A stretch of 51,425 nt of DNA. Source: Subdoligranulum sp. CAG:314. Lineage in GTDB: Bacteria > Bacillota > Clostridia > Christensenellales > CAG-314. Positions 43,661-51,084 of this stretch are shown one piece after another (the first letter of the stretch is position 1; each line of letters opens with the position of its first letter). The stretch is from positions 1 through 51,425 of the forward strand of contig FR900981.1 in the NCBI GenBank assembly GCA_000437915.1. Direction: 5' to 3'. The notes under the pieces were generated by a model, which was given only the letters and a program-made list of their open reading frames with translations, was not told the origin of the DNA and did not search any database. The translations under genes were made by a program, and so were the position numbers.

Positions 43661-45118
43661 TCAGTTTTGGGGCGGCTCGACAAGCGGCAGTTCAAAGTAA
43701 AAATCGCTGCCCTTGCCGACGGCGCTGTTCACGCCGAACACCGCGTCGTGGCTTTTGAGAATGCTCCGCACTATCGACAGTCCGAGTCCCGTGCTGTCGC
43801 CGCGCTTGTATTTTTGGGACGCTCTCGAAAATCTGTCCCAGATATATTTTTGCTCCTGCTTGCTTATGCCGTTGCCGTGGTCGAACACGTCGAAGCGCGC
43901 GCTGCCGCCCGCCTCCTTGACGACAATGATAATCTCCTTATCCTTGCCGCAATATTTGACGGCGTTGCTGATAAAATTGAAAAGCACCTGCTCTATTTTG
44001 TGTCTGTCGGCGTTTACCCACAGCCCCTTTTTGACGTCGCGGCGGAAATTGTAGCCGCTGTTGTCAAAGTCGAACTTTTTGACGACGCTTTCCACCAGCT
44101 CGGAAAAATCGAAGTCCGTCTTGTTGAGCTTGGAGGTGCTGTTTTGCTGCGACACGACGAGAATTTCGTTCACCAGCTCGGTCAGACGCTTGGCCTCGTC
44201 GATAATAACGTCAAGCTGCTCCTCGCGCTTGGCTTTGTTGTCCCCCGTTATGTCCTTTATCAGCTCGGCATAAGATTTTATTATCGTCAGCGGAGTTTTC
44301 AGGTCGTGGGAAATGTTTGCAAGCAAATCCTGACGCAGCGTTTCCACGCGCTGCATTTCCTCCGTTGCGAAATTGAGCGTGTCGCTCAGCTCGTCAAGCT
44401 CGGTGTATCCGCTTCCCTCGAAACGCACGGTATAGTCGCCGGAGGCTAGATGCTGCGCGCTCTGACTCATCAGGACTATCGGCTTTGAGAGCTGCCTCGA
44501 CAAAAACGCACTCAGCACAAACGCCAGAGCCAGCGCAATGATTGTGGTAAGCAAAAGCTGCGAGGCAAGTATGACCGTCGTAGCGTTTATCGAACCAAGC
44601 GAAGCCTGCGCGTAAAGCATATACTCCGCGCCGTCGAAATCGAAAACCGCGCCGTACGTCACGAAGGTGTCCTCCTCGTTTTCCGCATTCGCGGCGATTT
44701 CGCACACCTCGTTGTCCTCGTCGCCTTTAAGACGGGACAAAAGCTCCTTGCGTTGACTTTCGGTAAGCAGATTCTGCTTGACTCCGCTGCCGGAATAATT
44801 GGGATAAGTAAACAGCAACGTACCGCTTCCGTTGTATAGGCTTACGTACATACCGTTGAGCCTTGCATATTCGTCTATGTCGGTCTCGTAAGCCGAACCG
44901 AGTCTCTGATAACCCGCAACGATTTCGCGGCAGATTTTGCGCACGTCGTTGCGCTTCATCGTTCCGTAATAGCCTTTGAGAAAAACGAACTCGAAAAACC
45001 ACATGACTGCGATTATGCAGACACAGAACAAAATGAAGTAAAACCAGATATTGAACCTTAAACCGTTGCTGTCTACTAACTTTTTACGTCTTTTCTCAGT
45101 ATTCGATGTTCTCGTCAT
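43661..45118 (-). CDS. Sensor histidine kinase
   Basis: 485 residues. TM1 is about 23-47, an extracytoplasmic sensor region of about 130 residues follows, then TM2 about 181-206, HAMP about 207-260 and HisKA with phospho-acceptor His271 (ISHDLKTPLTIIKSYAE). The ATP-binding domain has the N-box FNFISNAVKYCG, DHGNGIS and STGLGLSIVRSIL. It is a membrane sensor for the adjacent regulator. Its start overlaps the regulator gene by 23 nt, so the two are translationally coupled. The signal is not evident: the sensor region is short and has no recognised ligand domain. Confidence 0.93.
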   Translation of the reverse strand: MTRTSNTEKRRKKLVDSNGLRFNIWFYFILFCVCIIAVMWFFEFVFLKGYYGTMKRNDVRKICREIVAGYQRLGSAYETDIDEYARLNGMYVSLYNGSGTLLFTYPNYSGSGVKQNLLTESQRKELLSRLKGDEDNEVCEIAANAENEEDTFVTYGAVFDFDGAEYMLYAQASLGSINATTVILASQLLLTTIIALALAFVLSAFLSRQLSKPIVLMSQSAQHLASGDYTVRFEGSGYTELDELSDTLNFATEEMQRVETLRQDLLANISHDLKTPLTIIKSYAELIKDITGDNKAKREEQLDVIIDEAKRLTELVNEILVVSQQNSTSKLNKTDFDFSELVESVVKKFDFDNSGYNFRRDVKKGLWVNADRHKIEQVLFNFISNAVKYCGKDKEIIIVVKEAGGSARFDVFDHGNGISKQEQKYIWDRFSRASQKYKRGDSTGLGLSIVRSILKSHDAVFGVNSAVGKGSDFYFELPLVEPPQN

Positions 45119-45788
45119 ACTCGAACTTGTAGCCCAACCCTCTCAGGGTGACTATGCAGTCTCTGTAAGGTCCGAGATTGCTTCTCAACATCTTTATATG
45201 TGTGTCCACCGTGCGGTCGTCGCCGTAAAAATCAAAGCCCCAGACATTGGACAGCAGCTTTTCGCGGCTGATTGCAAGACCTTCGTTTTTGACGAGGAAG
45301 AACAGCACTTCGTATTCTTTGGGCGTAAGGTCGGCCTTTTTACCGTCCACTATGACGTTTCTGCCGTCAAAGTCAACGATAAGGCCTCCGAACTTTTTTA
45401 CGTTGCGTTTGTTGACCGGATGCTCCGGCGCCGTCCTCCCGAGTATAGCCTTGATTCTTGCGACCACCTCTTTGGGCGAGAAGGGCTTGGTCACGTAGTC
45501 GTCTATTCCCGCTTCGAAGCCGAACAGCTTGTCGTACTCTTCTCCGCGCGCCGAAAGCACCATAACGGGAATATTCTTGGTCTTGCGGATTTCCCTGACT
45601 GCGGAAAGACCGTCCATTTTGGGCATCATGATATCCATGACGATAAAATCGTAGTCCTCGCGCTTGCACATATCGACGGCTTCGTAACCGTCGTCCGCCG
45701 TGATAACTTCAAAACCGTTGAATTCGAGATACTCTTTGAGAACCTCTCTGATGTTTTGTTCGTCATCGACTATTAAAATTCTCTTCAT
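45096..45788 (-). CDS. OmpR/PhoB-family response regulator
   Basis: 230 residues. The receiver domain has Asp8/Asp9, phospho-acceptor Asp52 (FIVMDIMMPKMDG) and the conserved Lys in VTKPFSPKEVVARI. The winged-helix DNA-binding domain includes LTPKEYEVLFFLVKNEG, ISREKLLSNVWG and DDRTVDTHIKMLRSNLG. Partner of the downstream histidine kinase. Target genes are unknown; no direct repeats typical of OmpR sites were found nearby. Confidence 0.95.
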   Translation of the reverse strand: MKRILIVDDEQNIREVLKEYLEFNGFEVITADDGYEAVDMCKREDYDFIVMDIMMPKMDGLSAVREIRKTKNIPVMVLSARGEEYDKLFGFEAGIDDYVTKPFSPKEVVARIKAILGRTAPEHPVNKRNVKKFGGLIVDFDGRNVIVDGKKADLTPKEYEVLFFLVKNEGLAISREKLLSNVWGFDFYGDDRTVDTHIKMLRSNLGPYRDCIVTLRGLGYKFEYDENIEY

Positions 45789-45857
45789 TTGCCACCTGCC
45801 TTTGAAAATTTTATTCCTTTTATATATTTCAAACCGCCTTGCGGCGTATCTGACGCA

Positions 45858-46355
45858 TTAACCCTCTTTTATTTTTTTGCCTTTGAAAATAATCAGCTTG
45901 CAGTACAGATAGTCAAGCACAAAATTTATTACCATTTTCAGCAGCTTTGCCAATATCGGCTGCCATCCTCTCTTTATCAGCGCGACTATCATGACTCCCC
46001 CTAGCGGAGTGGTGACTGCGTAATAAAGCAGATAAAGCAGCAGACCTCCCTTGACGCTCCTGAAACTGAAAGTATAACGCTTGTTGAGCAAAAAACTAAA
46101 AGTACAGGTCAAAACCACCGAAAGCATCTCGGAAAAAAACAGCCAGAGGTCGAAAGCAATCCCCGCGTCCTGCACGAAGGGATTTAGCTTTGACAGCAGC
46201 GTAAACGTCCCGATGCCGATAAGCCCCGTACCCGCGCTGACCAGAAAAAACAGCAGAACCTCTTTGACGGATTTTTTCTTTTTTGCCGCCGCAGGCGCCG
46301 ATGAGCACGCGGCGGTCGTCTCGTCGGTCTTTTCTTGTTTGTTTTCCACTTCCAT
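45858..46355 (-). CDS. GtrA-like membrane protein
   Basis: 165 residues. After a 30-residue hydrophilic N-terminus with KKKK, four membrane helices match the GtrA/DPMS-flippase-like family: FFLVSAGTGLIGIGTFTLLSKL, LSVVLTCTFSFLLNKRYTFSF, LLYLLYYAVTTPLGGVMIV, LLKMVINFVLDYLYCKLIIF. The SFLLNKRYTF signature is the best evidence. Such proteins are thought to help flip or present lipid-linked sugars for cell-envelope glycosylation, but no glycosyltransferase gene is adjacent. No clear ribosome binding site is seen before the ATG, so the exact start is less certain. Confidence 0.82.
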   Translation of the reverse strand: MEVENKQEKTDETTAACSSAPAAAKKKKSVKEVLLFFLVSAGTGLIGIGTFTLLSKLNPFVQDAGIAFDLWLFFSEMLSVVLTCTFSFLLNKRYTFSFRSVKGGLLLYLLYYAVTTPLGGVMIVALIKRGWQPILAKLLKMVINFVLDYLYCKLIIFKGKKIKEG

Positions 46356-46389
46356 TTGTTTAAGCGACCGGCGCCGAAAGAACTGTTCT

Positions 46390-46773
46390 TTATCTCGTCA
46401 GCCAAAGCCAGCCGAGAAAGAAAACCAGTGCGAAAGCGCCGATTACCAAAAGCAGCGCCGGCAGATATTTGAGATAGGCTGCGCCGATTATCGCGCGCCT
46501 TTCCTTTTTTGTAAGCTTTATTTCGTCGGAATGCCTGCGTTTTCGGTGCTTGGGGCGTCTTGTAATATCCATGTTGGCAAAAGCCGTCCCGTCGTCCTCC
46601 CACACTCTGTCCGCCCCGAAAGCGTCGGGGTCGGCGGTGTCGGGAACTTCCTCCTCGACAATTTCCGTTCCGTAAATAACAGTCTCCGTTCCGTCGTCGT
46701 TTTGAATAACCTCTTTTACGACTTCCTTCTCAACCGAGCGAAACCGTTTTTTTTCGTTTTTTTCGTTGTCCAT
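46390..46773 (-). CDS. Small protein with a C-terminal membrane helix, unknown function
   Basis: 127 residues. Residues 1-60 are acidic and probably disordered (VQ/VI/EE repeats). RRPKHRKRRHSDEIKLTKKERRAI is strongly basic, then YLPALLLVIGAFALVFFLGWLWL is a single helix at the very C-terminus. The layout is that of a tail-anchored cytoplasmic-facing protein. It starts one nucleotide after the ftcD stop (TGAAATG), with a weak ribosome binding site, so translational coupling is likely. I recognise no family. Confidence 0.7.
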   Translation of the reverse strand: MDNEKNEKKRFRSVEKEVVKEVIQNDDGTETVIYGTEIVEEEVPDTADPDAFGADRVWEDDGTAFANMDITRRPKHRKRRHSDEIKLTKKERRAIIGAAYLKYLPALLLVIGAFALVFFLGWLWLTR

Positions 46774-46774
46774 T

Positions 46775-47764
46775 TCAGATTTTTATTTCACGACCGAAGG
46801 CGTCGCTTAACGCGAAATCGAGGATTTGCCCGCGTTCCAGTTCAAGAAAAAGCTCTCTGCCCGCAGCGTCCAACACGTCTTCGACGCTCAGAGTGCGGCA
46901 TTGCTCCGCGCCCGCTCCTTGACACATAAGCAGATATTCCGCCGCGTCGTAAATCGCGGCGTAAGGCGCAAGCCCGATCAGCTCGCCGCGTTCCGCCTCC
47001 GCGCCGAAGGGTTTAAGCTCGGCCTTCACAAGCTCTGCGACCGTATGAACGCGCGTACAGGTAAAATCCGTAAGATTCATCGATACCTGCGCGCGGTTTT
47101 CCCTTTCGAGAAACAGCCCCAGCGCCTTGACGCATTTAAGCCCTCCGCCCGAAAAGCGCACTCTCTCGGCAACTCTCACGGCGACGTTCAAGGGCGTGCC
47201 CTCTTTGAGAAACATATTGAAAGCCACGAGAATTTTCCTCACTCCGACGGCAACGGCTCCCGCGGTGGGATGAGGCTTTTCTCCTATGTCAAACCGCCAA
47301 AGAGGCTCGGACGTTTTTTTTGCCAGCCCCTCGAAGCCGCCCCGCCTCACGTCCGCAAGATTGCGGCGAAAAGGTGCGGAAGCGCTTTTTTCGTAAAAAT
47401 ATACGGGCAGTCCCAGCTTGTCGAACAGGTCTTGCCCCACTTGCCGAACCAGCTCGTCAGCCACGCTTTCGGGAGTTTCTTCAAGCGGCACGACGGGCAG
47501 CACGTCCAGCGCGCCTATTCTCGGATGAACTCCTCTGTGCGCATTTAGGTCTATCTCCTCCGCCGCCACCCGCGCGCTGTCGATTAAAGCCGAGCGTATT
47601 TCCTGCGGAGCGCCCGCCGCGGTAACGACGCATCTGTTGTGGTCGGCGTCGGCAGTGCAGTTTAATAATGCCACATTTTTTCTGTTTCTAAAACAATCGG
47701 CAATGAGTTTCGCCTTGACGGGGTCGCCCGTCGAAAAATTCGGCACGACTTCGACTAAATACAT
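46775..47764 (-). CDS. ftcD: Glutamate formimidoyltransferase
   Basis: 329 residues, the length of the stand-alone transferase. It moves the formimino group from formiminoglutamate, a histidine-degradation intermediate, to tetrahydrofolate. The N-terminal VEVVPNFSTGDP and the catalytic-loop HRGVHPRIGALDVLPVVP (His76, His80) are diagnostic, followed by GLPVYFYEKSA and RRGGFEGL. No cyclodeaminase domain is fused, and neither hutH/U/I nor a fchA gene is adjacent. Transcribed from the promoter at 47787-47815 and followed immediately by the small membrane protein. Confidence 0.92.
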   Translation of the reverse strand: MYLVEVVPNFSTGDPVKAKLIADCFRNRKNVALLNCTADADHNRCVVTAAGAPQEIRSALIDSARVAAEEIDLNAHRGVHPRIGALDVLPVVPLEETPESVADELVRQVGQDLFDKLGLPVYFYEKSASAPFRRNLADVRRGGFEGLAKKTSEPLWRFDIGEKPHPTAGAVAVGVRKILVAFNMFLKEGTPLNVAVRVAERVRFSGGGLKCVKALGLFLERENRAQVSMNLTDFTCTRVHTVAELVKAELKPFGAEAERGELIGLAPYAAIYDAAEYLLMCQGAGAEQCRTLSVEDVLDAAGRELFLELERGQILDFALSDAFGREIKI

Positions 47765-47786
47765 GAATTTTTGACCTTATATTTGT

Positions 47787-47815
47787 ATAATAGCATGTTT
47801 TTCACAATTCTGCAA
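47787..47815 (-). promoter_or_regulatory. Promoter of the ftcD group
   Basis: Minus strand TTGCAG (47815-47810), 17-nt spacer ending TGC, TATTAT (47792-47787), i.e. an extended -10. The predicted start is about 15 nt before the ATG. Confidence 0.6.
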
Positions 47816-47883
47816 GGATAATCAAGCATATTTTCACATAAAATAATAAGATTTTTAAATATTCGGGCAAAAAATCAATACAT

Positions 47884-47912
47884 AAAAACGCCCGCGTTTT
47901 TCAACGCGGGCG
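47884..47912 (-). terminator. Intrinsic terminator after the M1 peptidase gene
   Basis: Minus strand: CGCCCGCGTT and AACGCGGGCG (10-bp perfect arms, loop GAAA) followed by TTTTTAT. Ends about 11 bp after the peptidase stop. Confidence 0.88.
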
Positions 47913-47922
47913 GCAGTCAAGC

Positions 47923-49422
47923 TTATTTTATGGTTTTATCCTCTCCGTTGATAAAGGTATTGAACAGATTGGAAATATTGGCGCCGTAGCTTTTTTCAAA
48001 GCAGGCAAGCATATCGTCTTTTGTCGCAAGTTTGAGCTTACAGGTATCGAAATATTTTCTGAGCGCCGCCTCGAACTTTTTGTCTCCCATCACCTCGTTC
48101 ACCTGCCCGAACATAATCATGCCTTTCAAGTACGTCATGTAAGTATACTGCTGTTGACTTTCAAACTCGTTTAGCGCGCGGTTCATCGACGTGTCCGTGT
48201 CGTTGTTGTAGTTGCCGACGATTTTGATAAACGTATTGAACTGCTTGGTCGTATCGGCAAGCATCTGCGCCGCGTCCACCTGATAGTCGGGATGCGCGCG
48301 GTAAAACATAAGCGTCGAATACTCCGCAAGCCCTTCGTCGAGATACGCCTCCCGCACTTGGTCGTTGCCCACAAGACCGTACCACCACTGATGGGCGATT
48401 TCGTGTATAATCGCCGTCTCGTAAGAGCGCTTTTCCATACCCGACGTTATCATGACAAGACAAGGGTACTCCATGCCGCCGTAGCAGAAATCCGTTTCCG
48501 CAACGTCCAGCTTGGAATAGGGATATTTCCCGAAGGTCGAGTTGAAATACTCCAAAGCCTTGGCGGCAGTCGAGACGCTTTGCTCATACTCCGCATCGGA
48601 AAAATAAAAGTAATTGACAGTAGTCGAACCGACCGTCGCACTCGCTTTTTTGAATTTGGGCGACATGACAAAGGCAAAGTCGCGCACGCTTTGAGCCGTG
48701 TAAACAGTCCTTACGTTGTCGTTTTCCTTATTCTCGGTCGAGGACGGAACGCCGCTCGACGCAATCATGAAATCCTTGTGCGCGGTCAGCGCCACGCTGT
48801 AATTGGCCATTTCGCTCACAAACGGGTCACCGTTGGAATAATAAGGGTCGGTCAGCCACGCGCCGTCTTTGAATACGCAAAGCTGAGGATACCAGTTGCC
48901 GATATTTATCGTGTTGTTGCCGTATCCCAGCCTATGCCAGATATTTGCAAGGCTGACCTCGAAAACAATTTCAACCCTTGCGTTTTGCTGCGGAAAAACC
49001 TCCGCGTCAAGCGGCACCGTGAGAATATCGCAATCTGTGCCCTCGACCACGTAAGCGACCGCCTTTTCGCCGCTTTTGGCGCTGTCGATTTTTATATCGC
49101 CGTAGCTGAATCCGTTTTTATAAGCCTTCGAGCGCGTCAGCTCGTCCACTACGGGCAGAGACGCATCCTTTCTGTATGCGTTGGGGTACAAATGAAACTT
49201 CAACTCGGTAAAGCTGTTGTCCGTGTTGTTGTAAAAATCGAAAACCATGACCGCCGACAGAATTTTGGAGCTGTCGTCAAAACCCGCCTCTATCGTGTAG
49301 GCGCTCAGCTTTTTGGCGTTTTTCTCTATGTAGTCGCCCCCGCCGCACGCCGCAAGACAAACGCATAGCATAAGCGCGACAATCAAACCCATGAAAATTA
49401 ACGCTTTTTTGTTTTTCCGCAT
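47923..49422 (-). CDS. M1-family metallopeptidase lipoprotein
   Basis: 499 residues. The signal has ALIFMGLIVALMLCVCLAAC with Cys26 lipidated, so the enzyme sits on the outer face of the membrane. The M1 zinc site is complete: HEIAH at 340-344 and the third ligand Glu363 (AYLDEGLAEYS), 18 residues after the second His. The GXMEN-like substrate motif is GGMEYP (315-320). It lacks the long C-terminal domains of aminopeptidase N and ends soon after the catalytic domain. Peptide trimming outside the cell is likely. It is divergent from the phosphodiesterase gene and shares a -35 element with it. Confidence 0.9.
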   Translation of the reverse strand: MRKNKKALIFMGLIVALMLCVCLAACGGGDYIEKNAKKLSAYTIEAGFDDSSKILSAVMVFDFYNNTDNSFTELKFHLYPNAYRKDASLPVVDELTRSKAYKNGFSYGDIKIDSAKSGEKAVAYVVEGTDCDILTVPLDAEVFPQQNARVEIVFEVSLANIWHRLGYGNNTINIGNWYPQLCVFKDGAWLTDPYYSNGDPFVSEMANYSVALTAHKDFMIASSGVPSSTENKENDNVRTVYTAQSVRDFAFVMSPKFKKASATVGSTTVNYFYFSDAEYEQSVSTAAKALEYFNSTFGKYPYSKLDVAETDFCYGGMEYPCLVMITSGMEKRSYETAIIHEIAHQWWYGLVGNDQVREAYLDEGLAEYSTLMFYRAHPDYQVDAAQMLADTTKQFNTFIKIVGNYNNDTDTSMNRALNEFESQQQYTYMTYLKGMIMFGQVNEVMGDKKFEAALRKYFDTCKLKLATKDDMLACFEKSYGANISNLFNTFINGEDKTIK

Positions 49423-49464
49423 AATATGATTCTCCGTTTGTTTAACTATATGCCCCGATATATT

Positions 49465-49492
49465 TTTATATGAATGATTTTTGTATTGTCAA
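49465..49492 (-). promoter_or_regulatory. Promoter of the M1 peptidase gene
   Basis: Minus strand TTGACA (49492-49487), 16-nt spacer, TATAAA (49470-49465). It overlaps the -35 of the plus-strand promoter for the phosphodiesterase. Confidence 0.6.
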
Positions 49493-49514
49493 ACGGGGAC
49501 TTTTGCTCTATAAT
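49486..49514 (+). promoter_or_regulatory. Promoter of the RNA phosphodiesterase gene
   Basis: TTGTCA (49486-49491), 17-nt spacer, perfect TATAAT (49509-49514). The ATG at 49536 is about 15 nt after the predicted start, with CGGAG between. Confidence 0.7.
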
Positions 49515-49535
49515 GATTTAAACGGAGATTGAAAT

Positions 49536-50084
49536 ATGAGGATTTTTTACGCATTTCCGCTGCCGGAAGAAGTTGCGGATTGGCTTTACAAAATTTCGCT
49601 CGCCCTGCGGGAAAAGCTTGCGGGAGGAAAGGTCACCCCGAAAGAAAATCTGCACATAACGGCGGCTTTTGTGGGCAACGTGAATGAAATAAAAACAGAT
49701 ATTTTGAGCCAAATACTTCGGGAGGTCGCGGCAAACAACACGGCTTCGACGCTTTCGACCTGCCCGCCCACACGGCTGCGCGGCGCGGACTTGATTTGCA
49801 GCAAAATCAAGGCGGACGACGCGCTCTTCAAAATCAATTCGGACTTGACGCGGCTGCTCGCGCAAAAGGGCTTCAATGTCGAAAAGCGCTTTACTCCGCA
49901 CGTGACGCTTATCCGCCGCCCCGGCTTCAAGCCGTCCTTTGCCGAGTTGAAAAACCAAGCGGACTTTCAATCCGTTTCCTTCACGGCGGACAAAATCTCG
50001 CTCCTGGAAAGCAAAACGGACAGCGCGTTTCCGCGTTACATAACCTTAAAAACCGAAAAACTCGTATCCCCTTCCTCCAAATAA
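49536..50084 (+). CDS. thpR: RNA 2',3'-cyclic phosphodiesterase (2'-5' RNA ligase family)
   Basis: 182 residues. The two HxTx motifs of the 2H phosphoesterase superfamily are present: His40-Ile-Thr42 and His122-Val-Thr124. MRIFYAFPLP and HVTLIRRP are typical of ThpR/LigT. Members open 2',3'-cyclic phosphates and in vitro ligate 2'-5' RNA. Normal length. Stands alone with its own promoter and terminator. Confidence 0.93.
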   Translation: MRIFYAFPLPEEVADWLYKISLALREKLAGGKVTPKENLHITAAFVGNVNEIKTDILSQILREVAANNTASTLSTCPPTRLRGADLICSKIKADDALFKINSDLTRLLAQKGFNVEKRFTPHVTLIRRPGFKPSFAELKNQADFQSVSFTADKISLLESKTDSAFPRYITLKTEKLVSPSSK

Positions 50085-50116
50085 AAAACCGCCCTTTTCA
50101 ACGGACGGTTTTTTTG
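50084..50116 (+). terminator. Intrinsic terminator after thpR
   Basis: AACCG-CCC ... GGA-CGGTT with one mismatch, followed by a T-run. Starts at the thpR stop. Confidence 0.75.
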
Positions 50117-50203
50117 AGATAAAAGAATAACGAATTAAGTGACGCCAAACCGAATTTTTTCGCAGGCAACAAACAAAGTTTTATCGCTTGCGGCGAACTG
50201 ACT

Positions 50204-50914
50204 TTAATTTAATTCCGCTAATATTTTATTAAGCACATTATTTTCATGTTTGTTTCTAACACACCAGTTAGGATGATAGGTAAACAGATATTTTATCCCA
50301 TTGCCGTCAGTCAGAGTTGTACAGTAACCGTCCCGTTTCCACTGCTCGTCGCCGTATTCATATAATTTTAAATATATTTCCGGCAATTCCAGTTGCAAAG
50401 AAACTCCGTACCAACCGAAGAAAATAATATGAGTGGGCTTTATAATATTAATTTCAGCTTGCAATATAGGATATTTATGCAACTCACTGCGTTGTACAGA
50501 AGTTAGTTTACAGCTTTTTATGTTTCGGGAACGGTCAATCAATCGGTGAACTTTGTCGAGGTCTGTCCAGCAAAAACTAGCACCTTGTAAATTTTCTCGT
50601 ATTTTGTTGAACCTTCTCCAAAACGGTCGATTGTTCATTTTCCATTCAAACATACATTTCTTGTTGAATGTCTGTACAGTTTCAATTATGTTCTCTGTAA
50701 CAATACTTTTATCTCTGTCACAGCCTTTTTGCCCGTACCCCTCTTCTCCGACTATAAGAATACGCATTTTGCTATCAGCCCAATCGTCCGGCAAATAAAT
50801 ATAATAGGGCAATGAAATATTATCTTCAGATAAAACGGGGTTTGAAAATATTTTACGGTTCCAAACCAAATACTTTACATATAGAGCTTTGCGAAAATCG
50901 GTTATGTTTGCCAT
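50204..50914 (-). CDS. Uncharacterised protein, possibly related to uracil-DNA-glycosylase fold
   Basis: 236 residues from ATG 50914, chosen because GGAGG lies 7 nt upstream. An in-frame ATG at 51007 would add 31 residues without a ribosome binding site. I do not recognise the family firmly. MRILIVGEEGYGQKG resembles motif I of the UDG superfamily, THIIFFGWYGVSL a core strand, and YLFTYHPNW the His-Pro motif. The order and spacing fit, but the catalytic residue cannot be assigned. Codons are visibly more A+T-rich than in the neighbouring chromosomal genes, suggesting horizontal acquisition. It lies next to a large serine recombinase, so it may be cargo of a mobile element. Confidence 0.6.
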   Translation of the reverse strand: MANITDFRKALYVKYLVWNRKIFSNPVLSEDNISLPYYIYLPDDWADSKMRILIVGEEGYGQKGCDRDKSIVTENIIETVQTFNKKCMFEWKMNNRPFWRRFNKIRENLQGASFCWTDLDKVHRLIDRSRNIKSCKLTSVQRSELHKYPILQAEINIIKPTHIIFFGWYGVSLQLELPEIYLKLYEYGDEQWKRDGYCTTLTDGNGIKYLFTYHPNWCVRNKHENNVLNKILAELN

Positions 50915-50947
50915 TGATAATCCTCCACAACCAGCATCGTTTATGAT

Positions 50948-50976
50948 ACTATAATTCGAAATGAACTGCAAGCCAA
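50948..50976 (-). promoter_or_regulatory. Probable promoter of the 236-residue gene
   Basis: Minus strand TTGGCT (50976-50971), 17-nt spacer, TATAGT (50953-50948). It is about 34 nt upstream of the ATG. Confidence 0.45.
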
Positions 50977-51084
50977 TAATATCTAAAAACATAAATCGGC
51001 ATTTCAAAATTTACGAAAAAATAAAAATTCACCGCGTGCAATGTTGTTTAGCGAATAAAACACTTCCCAAAACAGGCAAGGTTC

